From positions 1 through 64,000 of the forward strand of contig CAZAPG010000007.1 in NCBI GenBank assembly GCA_964486935.1: 64,000 bases of DNA, given 5' to 3'. Positions 57,737-64,000 of the stretch are shown piece after piece. Within the stretch, counting starts at the first letter, position 1, and each line of letters opens with the position of its first letter. The position numbers were made by a program, and so were the translations under genes. This stretch comes from CAZAPG01 sp964486935 (GTDB taxonomy: Bacteria; Chloroflexota; Anaerolineae; 4572-78; J111). The notes below the pieces were generated by a model. The model was not told where the DNA came from, searched no databases, and saw only the letters and a program-made list of their open reading frames with translations.

Positions 57737-58176
57737 CAGCCTTTTTTGCGAGGTTTACGAGAACTGGCGGGGCGCTTGACTTCCTGAATGACAGCATCCC
57801 GCTCATCAAAATAGGGCAGACCGCTGGTGCCGGTAGCCTGGCGCCGGCGGTAGATGTCGGCGCAAAGGGCCACCTCGGACTCGTCGATGAGTTGAGGATA
57901 GGCGTCCTGGTCCACAAAGTGAATGTAGCCACTTTGATAAACCCAACCTTTTATTGCCCCCCTCGGTATGCCGTACTTGTCGGCGGCGTCGGTGATGGAG
58001 ATACCCTGGCCGGCCAGGTGGCTGTATTTTTGCTGAATTAGCTGGGTTTTGGTGGGGGGGGTGTTATCGGACACGGTAAAATCTCCGTCATGGCTCTTCT
58101 CAACCTCAATTTTACCACCAGGGGGCAGTTTTACCAACATGTCTATAATTTGCGTTGGGGAGAGGTTTTGGCTCAT
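57736..58176 (-). CDS. Helix-turn-helix protein, 146 aa
   Basis: The middle reads SITDAADKYGIPRGAIKGWV, a clear helix-turn-helix, followed by YQSGYIHFVDQDAYPQLIDE, which resembles an excisionase/MerR-like wing. The C-terminus is basic (KRPASSRKPRKKG). Position next to attR suggests a control or excision function. The start MSQNLSPTQI was chosen over an upstream in-frame codon; no strong ribosome site is seen. Confidence 0.7.
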   Translation of the reverse strand: MSQNLSPTQIIDMLVKLPPGGKIEVEKSHDGDFTVSDNTPPTKTQLIQQKYSHLAGQGISITDAADKYGIPRGAIKGWVYQSGYIHFVDQDAYPQLIDESEVALCADIYRRRQATGTSGLPYFDERDAVIQEVKRPASSRKPRKKG

Positions 58177-58274
58177 AATATACTCGATGGCGGCCAAGAT
58201 GGGGAGCAATAGTGTTTCCCGCGGGCGCTTCCCTCTGGGATTGGCTATTGTTCCCCACCATGGCCGGCAAACAG

Positions 58275-58305
58275 AAAAACCCCGTCCGGTGTGGGCGGGG
58301 TTTTT
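58275..58305. terminator. Bidirectional terminator just inside attR
   Basis: A 13-bp stem AAAAACCCCGTCC / GGGCGGGGTTTTT (one G-U) with a 5-nt loop, T runs on both strands. It would stop leftward transcription entering the prophage from the orphaned tRNA-Cys promoter at 58451-58478. Confidence 0.92.
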
Positions 58306-58357
58306 ATTCCCGCCAGAAACAAAAAAGCTTTACTGGTCGAGAAGCGGAGGGCAGGGT

Positions 58358-58395
<38 letters not shown>

Positions 58396-58450
58396 ATCAG
58401 AAACAAAATTTATGCGTTGTTATAGCAATAAATTTTTGAGTACGCTTCTT

Positions 58451-58478
58451 ATTTTACCCTATCCCGGTTTAGAGTCAA
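58451..58478 (-). promoter_or_regulatory. Displaced native promoter of tRNA-Cys
   Basis: On the minus strand TTGACT, 16 bp, TAAAAT, ending 55 bases before the tRNA 5' remnant. It now drives transcription into the prophage. It aligns at 25 of 34 positions with the replacement promoter in int. Confidence 0.85.
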
Positions 58479-58558
58479 ATCACCCGCCGGCGGCAAATAG
58501 TGAAAATGAGCCGGCTAAAACGCGCGTTGAGACCCTGACAAATTGCCCCCTGAATTGA

Positions 58559-58570
58559 TGACATTTGTCA
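58559..58570. promoter_or_regulatory. 12-bp palindrome TGACATTTGTCA upstream of the SRPBCC gene
   Basis: Same 12-mer as at 20081-20092. It includes TTGTCA, which with CATAAG 17 bp downstream could be the promoter of the SRPBCC gene, so a protein bound here would block it. Confidence 0.5.
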
Positions 58571-58649
58571 CTACCCTGCCAGTTAGGCATAAGTTAGGCT
58601 AATAGATTGAAGCGCGCCATTTCAATTTCAACAACGAAAGGAGATCATC

Positions 58650-59303
58650 ATGACAGGCAAAGCGCTATCTCAATGGGCCGGACTGGGGGTGTTAGGGGCA
58701 GCGGTAATAGCTATTTACACCTGGGTCTTTCGGCCATGGCATCTGCGCTGGGGGGCCACCTCCAACGAAGTCAACCGCTCGTTGCCGGGTGACGAGCTGG
58801 CGCCTCGCCCCAAGCAATCATCTACCCGCGCCATTACCATTGGCGCTCCCGCCGCCGACATCTGGCCCTGGCTGGCCCAGTTAGGCCAGGGGCGGGGCGG
58901 TTTTTACAGCTACGACTGGCTGGAAAATCTGGCAGGCTGCGACATTCACAATGCCGACCGGATTTTGCCAGAGTTTCAGCAGTTGGCCGTTGGCGACCGG
59001 GTGCGGCTGGGGCCAGAAGGCTATCCATATTATACGGTCGCAGCTATCGAGCCAAAGACGTATCTTCTGCTAAGTGCCGGCGACCCAAAGGAAGAGGCGC
59101 CCTCGGTGAGGGATTTCTGGCTGTTTTATCTGGATGAAATTGCGCCCAGCACCACCCGGCTTATCACCCGCAATCACCGCGATTATGAGCCAACTGTGGC
59201 CAATTTCATCACCTGGCAGGTGGTCACCGAGCCGCTCCACTTTCTAATGGAACAAAAGATGCTGCGCAGTATCAAAAGCCGGGTCGAAGCTGCGGCAAAT
59301 TAA
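58650..59303 (+). CDS. SRPBCC-fold protein with N-terminal membrane helix, 217 aa
   Basis: A transmembrane helix (about 7-27) precedes an SRPBCC-type ligand-binding domain (about 60-215): RAITIGAPAADIWPWLAQLG, QGRGGFYSYDWLENLAG and TRLITRNHRDYEP are its usual segments. Such proteins bind hydrophobic ligands; the ligand is unknown. AAGGAG lies eight bases before the ATG. It is the first complete host gene right of attR. Confidence 0.85.
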   Translation: MTGKALSQWAGLGVLGAAVIAIYTWVFRPWHLRWGATSNEVNRSLPGDELAPRPKQSSTRAITIGAPAADIWPWLAQLGQGRGGFYSYDWLENLAGCDIHNADRILPEFQQLAVGDRVRLGPEGYPYYTVAAIEPKTYLLLSAGDPKEEAPSVRDFWLFYLDEIAPSTTRLITRNHRDYEPTVANFITWQVVTEPLHFLMEQKMLRSIKSRVEAAAN

Positions 59304-59318
59304 ATAGCCCAGCTTAAA

Positions 59319-60728
59319 TTATTCCAAAGCCAATATTTTGCCGGGGTTTAAAATGCCATGGGGGTCGAGCGTGGCTTTGAGCTGGCGCATTAAATTGAGG
59401 CCAATTTGACCATGTTCCTTGAGCATGTACTTTTGTTTGCCCAGGCCAACGCCATGCTCGCCGGTAGAGGTGCCGCCCAGGGCCAGCGCCTGCTCCACCA
59501 GATGGTCATTTACCCGTTGGGCGTTGCGCCGCCCAACATTGTCATCGACGGGAAAAAAAACAGAGGTGTGCAGATTACCGTCGCCGGCGTGCCCAACCAT
59601 AGCGCCTTTTACCTGTAACTCCAGCATAATATCGCGGGCCGAAGCCACCAGCGCCGGGTATTGCGAAATGGGCACGGCCACATCTGTTAGCAAATAATCG
59701 TGGCCGGGAAAGGTGCGCAGCAGCGCCTCGAACATGCGGTGGCGGGCGCGCCACAGGTGGGCGCGGACATCGCGGCCTACGCCGGCCCGGTAGGATTGGC
59801 AGTTGTAGTCGCGGCAAATTTCTTCAACCAGAACCAGCTCCTCATTCAGCGAAGTCTCGCTGACCCCGCTAAATTCCATAAACAAATTGGGCGCGACGAT
59901 CATGTCGGTGCCTTCCTGGGTGTTGAGTATCTCCACGGCCGAGGCGTCCAAAAGTTCCAGCGCGTTGGGGCCAAGCCCTGCCCCAATGATATTAAAGACA
60001 ACCTCGGCGGCCTGCTCAACGGTGGCAAAGGCGGTTGTTACCGCGCTAAAATAGGCCGGCAGGGGTGACAGCTTGAGCGTGGCCTCGGTGACAATGCCCA
60101 GCGTACCTTCGGACCCCACAAAGAGATGAGTCAAATCATAACCGGATGACTGCTTGACCGAGCGGGAGCCGGTGCGCAGCACGTCGCCATTGGCCAGCAC
60201 AACTTCCAGGGACAGCACGTTATCTTTGGTGGCCCCGTATTTTACGGTGCGGATGCCGGCGGCGTTGTTGGCAATCATGCCGCCGATGCTGGCATTTGCG
60301 CCGGGGTCGGGCGGAAAGAACAGACCATGGCGGGCCAGCACTTCGTTCATATCTTTGTAAAAGATGCCGGGCTGCACTGTTACCTGAAAGTCGGACTCGT
60401 GGATTTTGACAATCCGGTTCATCTGCTGAAAGTTCAGCACAATGCCGCCAAATATGGGAATGGGGTTGCCTTCTAAACTGGTGCCTGCGCCCCAGGCCGT
60501 TACGGGCAGGCGCGTCTGGTTGGCGTGCTGCAAAATGGCGCTAACTTGGGCGGTGGTTTGGGGCCAAACCACCACATCGGGCAGGCGCCGGGCATGCGAG
60601 GATTGGTCTTTGGCGTGCTGGGCGCGGTCGGCCTGGGTAGCCGAAACCCGTTCTGGCCCCACAATGGTTTGCAGGGTGTCAAGGGTGGCTTGCAGGGTTT
60701 GGGGGTCAATTGAGCTATCAGGGGACAT
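59319..60728 (-). CDS. glcD: FAD-linked oxidase, glycolate oxidase GlcD-like, 469 aa
   Basis: Flavoprotein of the VAO/PCMH fold that oxidises 2-hydroxy acids such as glycolate or lactate. FAD-binding part: PDVVVWPQTTAQVSAILQHA, TAWGAGTSLEGNPIPIFGGI, DPGANASIGGMIANNAAGI and SGYDLTHLFVGSEGTLGI. C-terminal substrate domain ends GGTSTGEHGVGLGKQKYM and DPHGILNPGKIL. Full-length for the family (about 470 aa). No GlcE or GlcF subunit is adjacent, so it may work alone (D-lactate dehydrogenase-like) or with subunits elsewhere. Confidence 0.92.
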   Translation of the reverse strand: MSPDSSIDPQTLQATLDTLQTIVGPERVSATQADRAQHAKDQSSHARRLPDVVVWPQTTAQVSAILQHANQTRLPVTAWGAGTSLEGNPIPIFGGIVLNFQQMNRIVKIHESDFQVTVQPGIFYKDMNEVLARHGLFFPPDPGANASIGGMIANNAAGIRTVKYGATKDNVLSLEVVLANGDVLRTGSRSVKQSSGYDLTHLFVGSEGTLGIVTEATLKLSPLPAYFSAVTTAFATVEQAAEVVFNIIGAGLGPNALELLDASAVEILNTQEGTDMIVAPNLFMEFSGVSETSLNEELVLVEEICRDYNCQSYRAGVGRDVRAHLWRARHRMFEALLRTFPGHDYLLTDVAVPISQYPALVASARDIMLELQVKGAMVGHAGDGNLHTSVFFPVDDNVGRRNAQRVNDHLVEQALALGGTSTGEHGVGLGKQKYMLKEHGQIGLNLMRQLKATLDPHGILNPGKILALE

Positions 60729-60745
60729 GCCGGTTTGCCTCGCGT

Positions 60746-60988
60746 TTAATCAAAATACCAGCCCAGGCCCAGGGCCGTTAATCTGTTTTTGGCGGTTTGC
60801 TCATCTTTTGGGGTAATGTTGTTGGTTAACAGTCGCCGCGCCAGTTTGTTTAGCCAGTTCAAATGGCGGTTCATCTGGTGGTAGTTGGCGGCGTTAGTTT
60901 GCTTTTTGGCCTGAAAGCCAATCCAAACCAAATCAACCAGTTTGTCGTCGATGTAAAAGTGCTGTTCGTCTACGGCTTTGAGAGTCAT
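60746..60988 (-). CDS. Uncharacterised small protein, 80 aa
   Basis: Mostly helical and basic (NYHQMNRHLNWLNKLARRLL, then DEQTAKNRLTALGLGWYFD). No domain recognised. It lies 17 bases before glcD and 22 bases after the Trypco1-type gene on the same strand, so it is likely co-transcribed. Confidence 0.65.
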   Translation of the reverse strand: MTLKAVDEQHFYIDDKLVDLVWIGFQAKKQTNAANYHQMNRHLNWLNKLARRLLTNNITPKDEQTAKNRLTALGLGWYFD

Positions 60989-61010
60989 AGCGGGGTGTCG
61001 CCGGGGTTGT

Positions 61011-61358
61011 TTAATCGTCTTTATCCGGCTCGCTTTGTTTCCAGCTCAAAGAAACTTTGAATTGACCTTCGTCTCTGGCTTTGGCAATCATTGCGCCCAC
61101 TTCGGCATCAATTTTTACGGAAAATTCTACGGCGGCGGCGCTGGGGGTCGCGCTTAAATTTTGAATGGTGTCGATAATACCGTTGGCGCAGCTTTTGATA
61201 ACATTGAGGGTTTGGTCGTAGGCGTCCTTAACCGCATCGCTGGACAGGTCGGAGGGGGAGGTGTGGCGGGTAAAGCCGGCGGCGGGTTTTGAGGTGTCCT
61301 CAACCTCGATACGAATGGGCGAACCGTTTTCGGTGTAGGATTCAATGTAATGGATCAT
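61011..61358 (-). CDS. Trypco1-type (trypsin-co-occurring domain 1) protein, 115 aa
   Basis: Layout typical of this small domain: N-terminal strands (YTENGSPIRIEVEDTSKPAAG), a central helix (DAYDQTLNVIKSCANGIIDT) and the C-terminal pair AVEFSVKIDAEVGAMIAKA followed by GQFKVSLSWK. Such domains are linked to trypsin-like proteases and NTPases in predicted conflict systems; no protease is visible within this window. Function unknown. Confidence 0.8.
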   Translation of the reverse strand: MIHYIESYTENGSPIRIEVEDTSKPAAGFTRHTSPSDLSSDAVKDAYDQTLNVIKSCANGIIDTIQNLSATPSAAAVEFSVKIDAEVGAMIAKARDEGQFKVSLSWKQSEPDKDD

Positions 61359-61465
61359 TGTTTACTATTCCTCCAGGTTGAAAGGTGACAGGTTAGCTTA
61401 AGACAGGTTCTAAATATAGCACAAATTGTACGGCTTGACTAACTGTGGCGGGGGCGCAAAACAAA

Positions 61466-61491
61466 GAAAAGTCGAGGCCAAGCCTCGACTT
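61466..61491 (-). terminator. Terminator after the 149-aa gene
   Basis: Perfect 10-bp stem AAGTCGAGGC / GCCTCGACTT with a 3-nt loop; on the minus strand it is followed by TTCTTTG. It separates the 149-aa gene from the Trypco1 operon. Confidence 0.85.
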
Positions 61492-61524
61492 GCTGGGCGA
61501 TGAAAATGAATAATGAAACCGTTT

Positions 61525-61974
61525 TTACAGCAGCGAGTGAACGGCTTCGTACAGGGTTTTGTGGGTTTTTAGTTTTTGAATTTCTTTTTGACCCTCTTCG
61601 CTGGCAATATCGGGGCTGCCGAACATGGCTTTCCAGCCGGTGTTCAGGCGCATGAGGGTCAGGTGGCCGCCGTGTTTTTCTTCGGCAATGCGTTCGGCCT
61701 GGCGGAGCAAATTGGGTAGCTTTGGGGTTTTTTCGTCGGCTTCTTGCAGGTCGCCCACGGTCCAAATATCGGGTTCGCGCTCAAGCAGCCAAACATCGCG
61801 GGCAATATCAAACTGCATGGCCAGCAGTTTACCATTTGGCGAAACCATCCAGCTGGAGCGGTCTTCCGGCTCGTGCAGTTGCCACAGGCCGGTGGAGTCG
61901 TTAAAAGTGGCTTCTACCAGCACGTTGCCATCTAGCAAGTAAATTTGTCCTTCTTTAAGCCCAAGTTCTGCCAT
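61525..61974 (-). CDS. Uncharacterised protein, 149 aa
   Basis: Soluble alpha/beta protein: LKEGQIYLLDGNVLVEATFN, WQLHEPEDRSSWMVSPNGKL, FDIARDVWLLEREPDIWTVG, then a helical C-terminus. It may be a small substrate-binding or regulatory protein; nothing known is recognised. GGAGG lies ten bases before the ATG, and TATAAT lies upstream on the same strand. Confidence 0.65.
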   Translation of the reverse strand: MAELGLKEGQIYLLDGNVLVEATFNDSTGLWQLHEPEDRSSWMVSPNGKLLAMQFDIARDVWLLEREPDIWTVGDLQEADEKTPKLPNLLRQAERIAEEKHGGHLTLMRLNTGWKAMFGSPDIASEEGQKEIQKLKTHKTLYEAVHSLL

Positions 61975-62178
61975 GATTTGTTGTCCTCCGTAATTGTCGA
62001 TATATTATGATTATAATGTCATCCCAATAGTTTTGCCAGCTTTATGCTAATGAGGAGTGCGTCCAGAATTTTTGGAAAGCGCAGGGGGGAATTGGGAGGA
62101 TACCCCCCACACCCCCGTCCTCCTAAAATATCGGACACACCCGCTAATGAGTGATGATATCCGGGCGCGGTTATCGGG

Positions 62179-62997
62179 TTATTTGGCAGTTTTGGGGGTC
62201 AAAAGCTGCGCAATCCGGTCAATCAGGTGATAAATTACGGTTTGATGGAAGCCGGCAATAAACCCCAACAACATTTGAACCACAATAAAGCGAGTTCTAT
62301 CGCCAATGTTGTTGGGGTCAAAATTATGCGCGCCAATTATCAGGTAGCCGGCGCCCACAATAAAAAATATAACAATCCCCAACAGAAAGCCCATAATCGG
62401 CTGAACCAGATATTTCATGGTGTGGCGGCGGTCAAATGCCTGCCTGACCGATACCTGCCAGGAGATGTTCTGTAAAATGGCTACGGCTCCGCCGATACCG
62501 CCGGCCAGCCCCGAGAACCATGCTTCTTTAGCCCCCACCACAAATTCCGGGATATCTATGAACAGGCCGGCGATAAATGCGGGCAGCCAGAATAATCCGT
62601 AAAAAAATACAAACAGGCCCCAGGTATAAGCCCAGCGCCGGAGATTACGTTTTTGAACCAGCATTTCTTTTACAACCGCAACCCAATACAGGGCTTGTTC
62701 ATACTGTCGAATATCTTCAATCACAATACTTTGGGCTATTCTCAATTTTTGCAGCGCAAACGAAACATCTTTGGGGTTGCTATTTAATTCTTTGGCTACC
62801 CGATTGTATAAACTTTCAATTTGCTCGTCTAGCTTTTTGCGTTGTTCGGAGCTTACCGGCGGAGCAGCCGGTTTGGTCAGGGTTGTATCCGGCTCAAGGG
62901 TTTTTCTTTTTTTTATGGCAGGGCTGTAGGTATCTGCTCTGGTTAAAGAGTCTTCGGGGAGTGCTTCGACGCCGGCAATTAATGTTTTTTCTACCAT
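62179..62997 (-). CDS. Multi-pass membrane protein, 272 aa (paralogue of the next gene)
   Basis: A cytoplasmic N-terminal part of about 100 residues with a helical region (LDEQIESLYNRVAKELNSNP, DVSFALQKLRIAQSIVIED) precedes four hydrophobic segments (WGLFVFFYGLFWLPAFIAGL, EAWFSGLAGGIGGAVAIL, PIMGFLLGIVIFFIVGAGYL, QMLLGFIAGFHQTVI). It shares its whole plan with the upstream gene (SGLAGG and GFIAGF blocks), so the two arose by duplication. Function unknown. Confidence 0.75.
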   Translation of the reverse strand: MVEKTLIAGVEALPEDSLTRADTYSPAIKKRKTLEPDTTLTKPAAPPVSSEQRKKLDEQIESLYNRVAKELNSNPKDVSFALQKLRIAQSIVIEDIRQYEQALYWVAVVKEMLVQKRNLRRWAYTWGLFVFFYGLFWLPAFIAGLFIDIPEFVVGAKEAWFSGLAGGIGGAVAILQNISWQVSVRQAFDRRHTMKYLVQPIMGFLLGIVIFFIVGAGYLIIGAHNFDPNNIGDRTRFIVVQMLLGFIAGFHQTVIYHLIDRIAQLLTPKTAK

Positions 62998-63029
62998 AGC
63001 GATACAGTTTTTCCTAAAAATTTGGGCAA

Positions 63030-63063
63030 AAAATCACCCACAGGCAAATCTGTGGGTGATTTT
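63030..63063 (-). terminator. Terminator after the membrane-protein gene at the window end
   Basis: Perfect 14-bp stem AAAATCACCCACAG / CTGTGGGTGATTTT with a 6-nt loop; on the minus strand it is followed by TTTGCCC. It lies between the two paralogous membrane-protein genes. Confidence 0.88.
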
Positions 63064-63102
63064 GCAACCGTAGGTCTGGCACTTTATCTGAACCTGCTGA
63101 AT

Positions 63103-64000
63103 TTATGATGAAGAGTCTGTAACGATATGAGGCTCTTCTTCGACGGGTATTACCGGTTTTGAACCGCCTTCAGGGGCAGCGGGCGCAATCTTTTTAACCA
63201 GCACGTAAATCATATCAAATACGGACTCCTGGCGAAAGCCAGCAATAAACCCTAAAAATATTGCCAGCAAAAAGCCGGTGTTGGTTCCGGCCTGGGGTAA
63301 GATGGTGTTGGTATCAACGCCTACCATAGAACTGCCAACGGCCACCAGGAAGTACATAATCAACCCCAGCACAAAGCCCAAAATAGGTTTAACCAAGTAG
63401 TACATCAGGTATTGCGGGTCAAAATCTTGTTTAACGGAAACACGATAGTAAAGCCGCCAGAAAATTTCGACTGAGCCGCCCAACCCGCCAGCCAAACCAG
63501 AGAACCAGACGGCCTCGAATATTGGCCCTAATTGATCGCCCCTTAACAAGGCGCTAAAGTCGATGGGGGCAAAGTAACCCAGTATGCAAAGTACGGTAAA
63601 AATAACGCCGTACAGCAAAATTAATAACCCCATCCGGTAAGACCAGTAACTAAGCGTTTCTTTACGAACCAGCATTGTTTTAACCAGCGCCACCCGGTAA
63701 AGGGCTTCATCGTATTGGCGCGGGTCTTCTATAATAATATCGTTGGCCTGGCGTAAAGTTTCCAGAGCAAAGCTAACATCGGTTTTGTTGCCGCTTAAAC
63801 GGGTAGCAACTTTATCGTGCAAGGCCCTGATTTCTTCAAACAGTTCATTGCGTCGTTCCGGGCCAATGTATTGCAATACCTTTTCGGTAATAGCGTCATC
63901 GCGCGCTAACTTTTCTCGCTCGGTAACGGTTAGGGCAGAGTCTGGCAGTTCGTCTTTGGGGGCAAAATCTTCTCTGGTTAAATCCTGGCCAAAGGCTCCC
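63103..64000 (-). CDS. Multi-pass membrane protein, partial (start outside window)
   Basis: The frame is open to the last base of the window, so the start codon lies beyond it; at least 298 residues are visible. N-terminal cytoplasmic part with FEEIRALHDKVATRLSGNKT and DVSFALETLRQANDIIIEDP, then four membrane segments with SGLAGGLGGSVEIF, PILGFVLGLIMYFLVAVGS and AIFLGFIAGFRQESVF. Paralogue of 62179-62997; the repeated DVSFAL, SGLAGG and GFIAGF positions line up. Function unknown; possibly a small family specific to this lineage. Confidence 0.75.
   Translation of the reverse strand, partial: GAFGQDLTREDFAPKDELPDSALTVTEREKLARDDAITEKVLQYIGPERRNELFEEIRALHDKVATRLSGNKTDVSFALETLRQANDIIIEDPRQYDEALYRVALVKTMLVRKETLSYWSYRMGLLILLYGVIFTVLCILGYFAPIDFSALLRGDQLGPIFEAVWFSGLAGGLGGSVEIFWRLYYRVSVKQDFDPQYLMYYLVKPILGFVLGLIMYFLVAVGSSMVGVDTNTILPQAGTNTGFLLAIFLGFIAGFRQESVFDMIYVLVKKIAPAAPEGGSKPVIPVEEEPHIVTDSSS

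Overview
The window looks like a bacterial chromosome segment, most plausibly from a Chloroflexota (Anaerolineae-like) lineage. This is inferred from the gene repertoire (YHYH-domain lipoprotein, DUF445, fused homocysteine methyltransferase/MTHFR, Trypco1-type protein, Pro/Thr-rich linkers, a YLPLI motif), not from a database search. Its dominant feature is a complete, apparently intact temperate siphovirus of about 39.5 kb, integrated in a tRNA-Cys gene between 38-bp direct repeats at 18887-18924 (attL) and 58358-58395 (attR).

Left host flank (1-18.9 kb): the 3' part of ileS; a probable signalling group (secreted protein, small CxxC protein, YHYH lipoprotein, transmembrane Ser/Thr kinase, OmpR-type response regulator, sensor kinase); then a mostly leftward block with DUF445, OsmC, a membrane protein, an arginase-family enzyme, an acetyltransferase, an AhpD-like protein with an in-frame UGA in its CxxC motif, a tandem DinB protein, a bifunctional methionine-synthesis enzyme and a Pro/Ala-rich protein. 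Two GT4 glycosyltransferases run rightward to a bidirectional terminator next to tRNA-Cys(GCA).

Prophage: int (leftward) abuts attL. A rightward operon (20.2-46.4 kb) carries regulators, a catalytic-domain-only second tyrosine recombinase, a LysM protein, small membrane (lysis-like) proteins, HNH nuclease, terminase, a portal-MuF fusion, protease, capsid, a glycosyltransferase/glycosyltransferase/methyltransferase insert, head-tail connectors, tail tube, a tail-assembly-chaperone pair joined by a textbook -1 frameshift signal, tape measure, tail tip and fibre. A leftward operon (46.5-56.7 kb, promoter at about 56975) carries plasmid-like maintenance functions: a DnaA-N-type putative initiator, ParR-like and ParM/Alp actin-like proteins, a Spo11/Topo VI-A-like protein (Topo mini-A candidate), two PD-(D/E)xK nucleases, a WGR protein and two perfect 26-bp palindromes. 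This suggests an integrating element that also replicates and segregates outside the chromosome, or moves its DNA with an actin filament.

The att core is the 5' half of the tRNA gene, so integration cuts tRNA-Cys off from its own promoter. That promoter is still visible beyond attR (58451-58478). A near-copy of it lies inside the last codons of int, where it replaces the host promoter; a phage terminator inside attR would stop the orphaned host promoter.

Right host flank (58.4-64 kb): an SRPBCC protein, a GlcD-type FAD oxidase, small uncharacterised proteins including a Trypco1-type one, and two paralogous multi-pass membrane proteins, the last cut by the window end. All functional calls rest on reading motifs by eye; no homology search was run.
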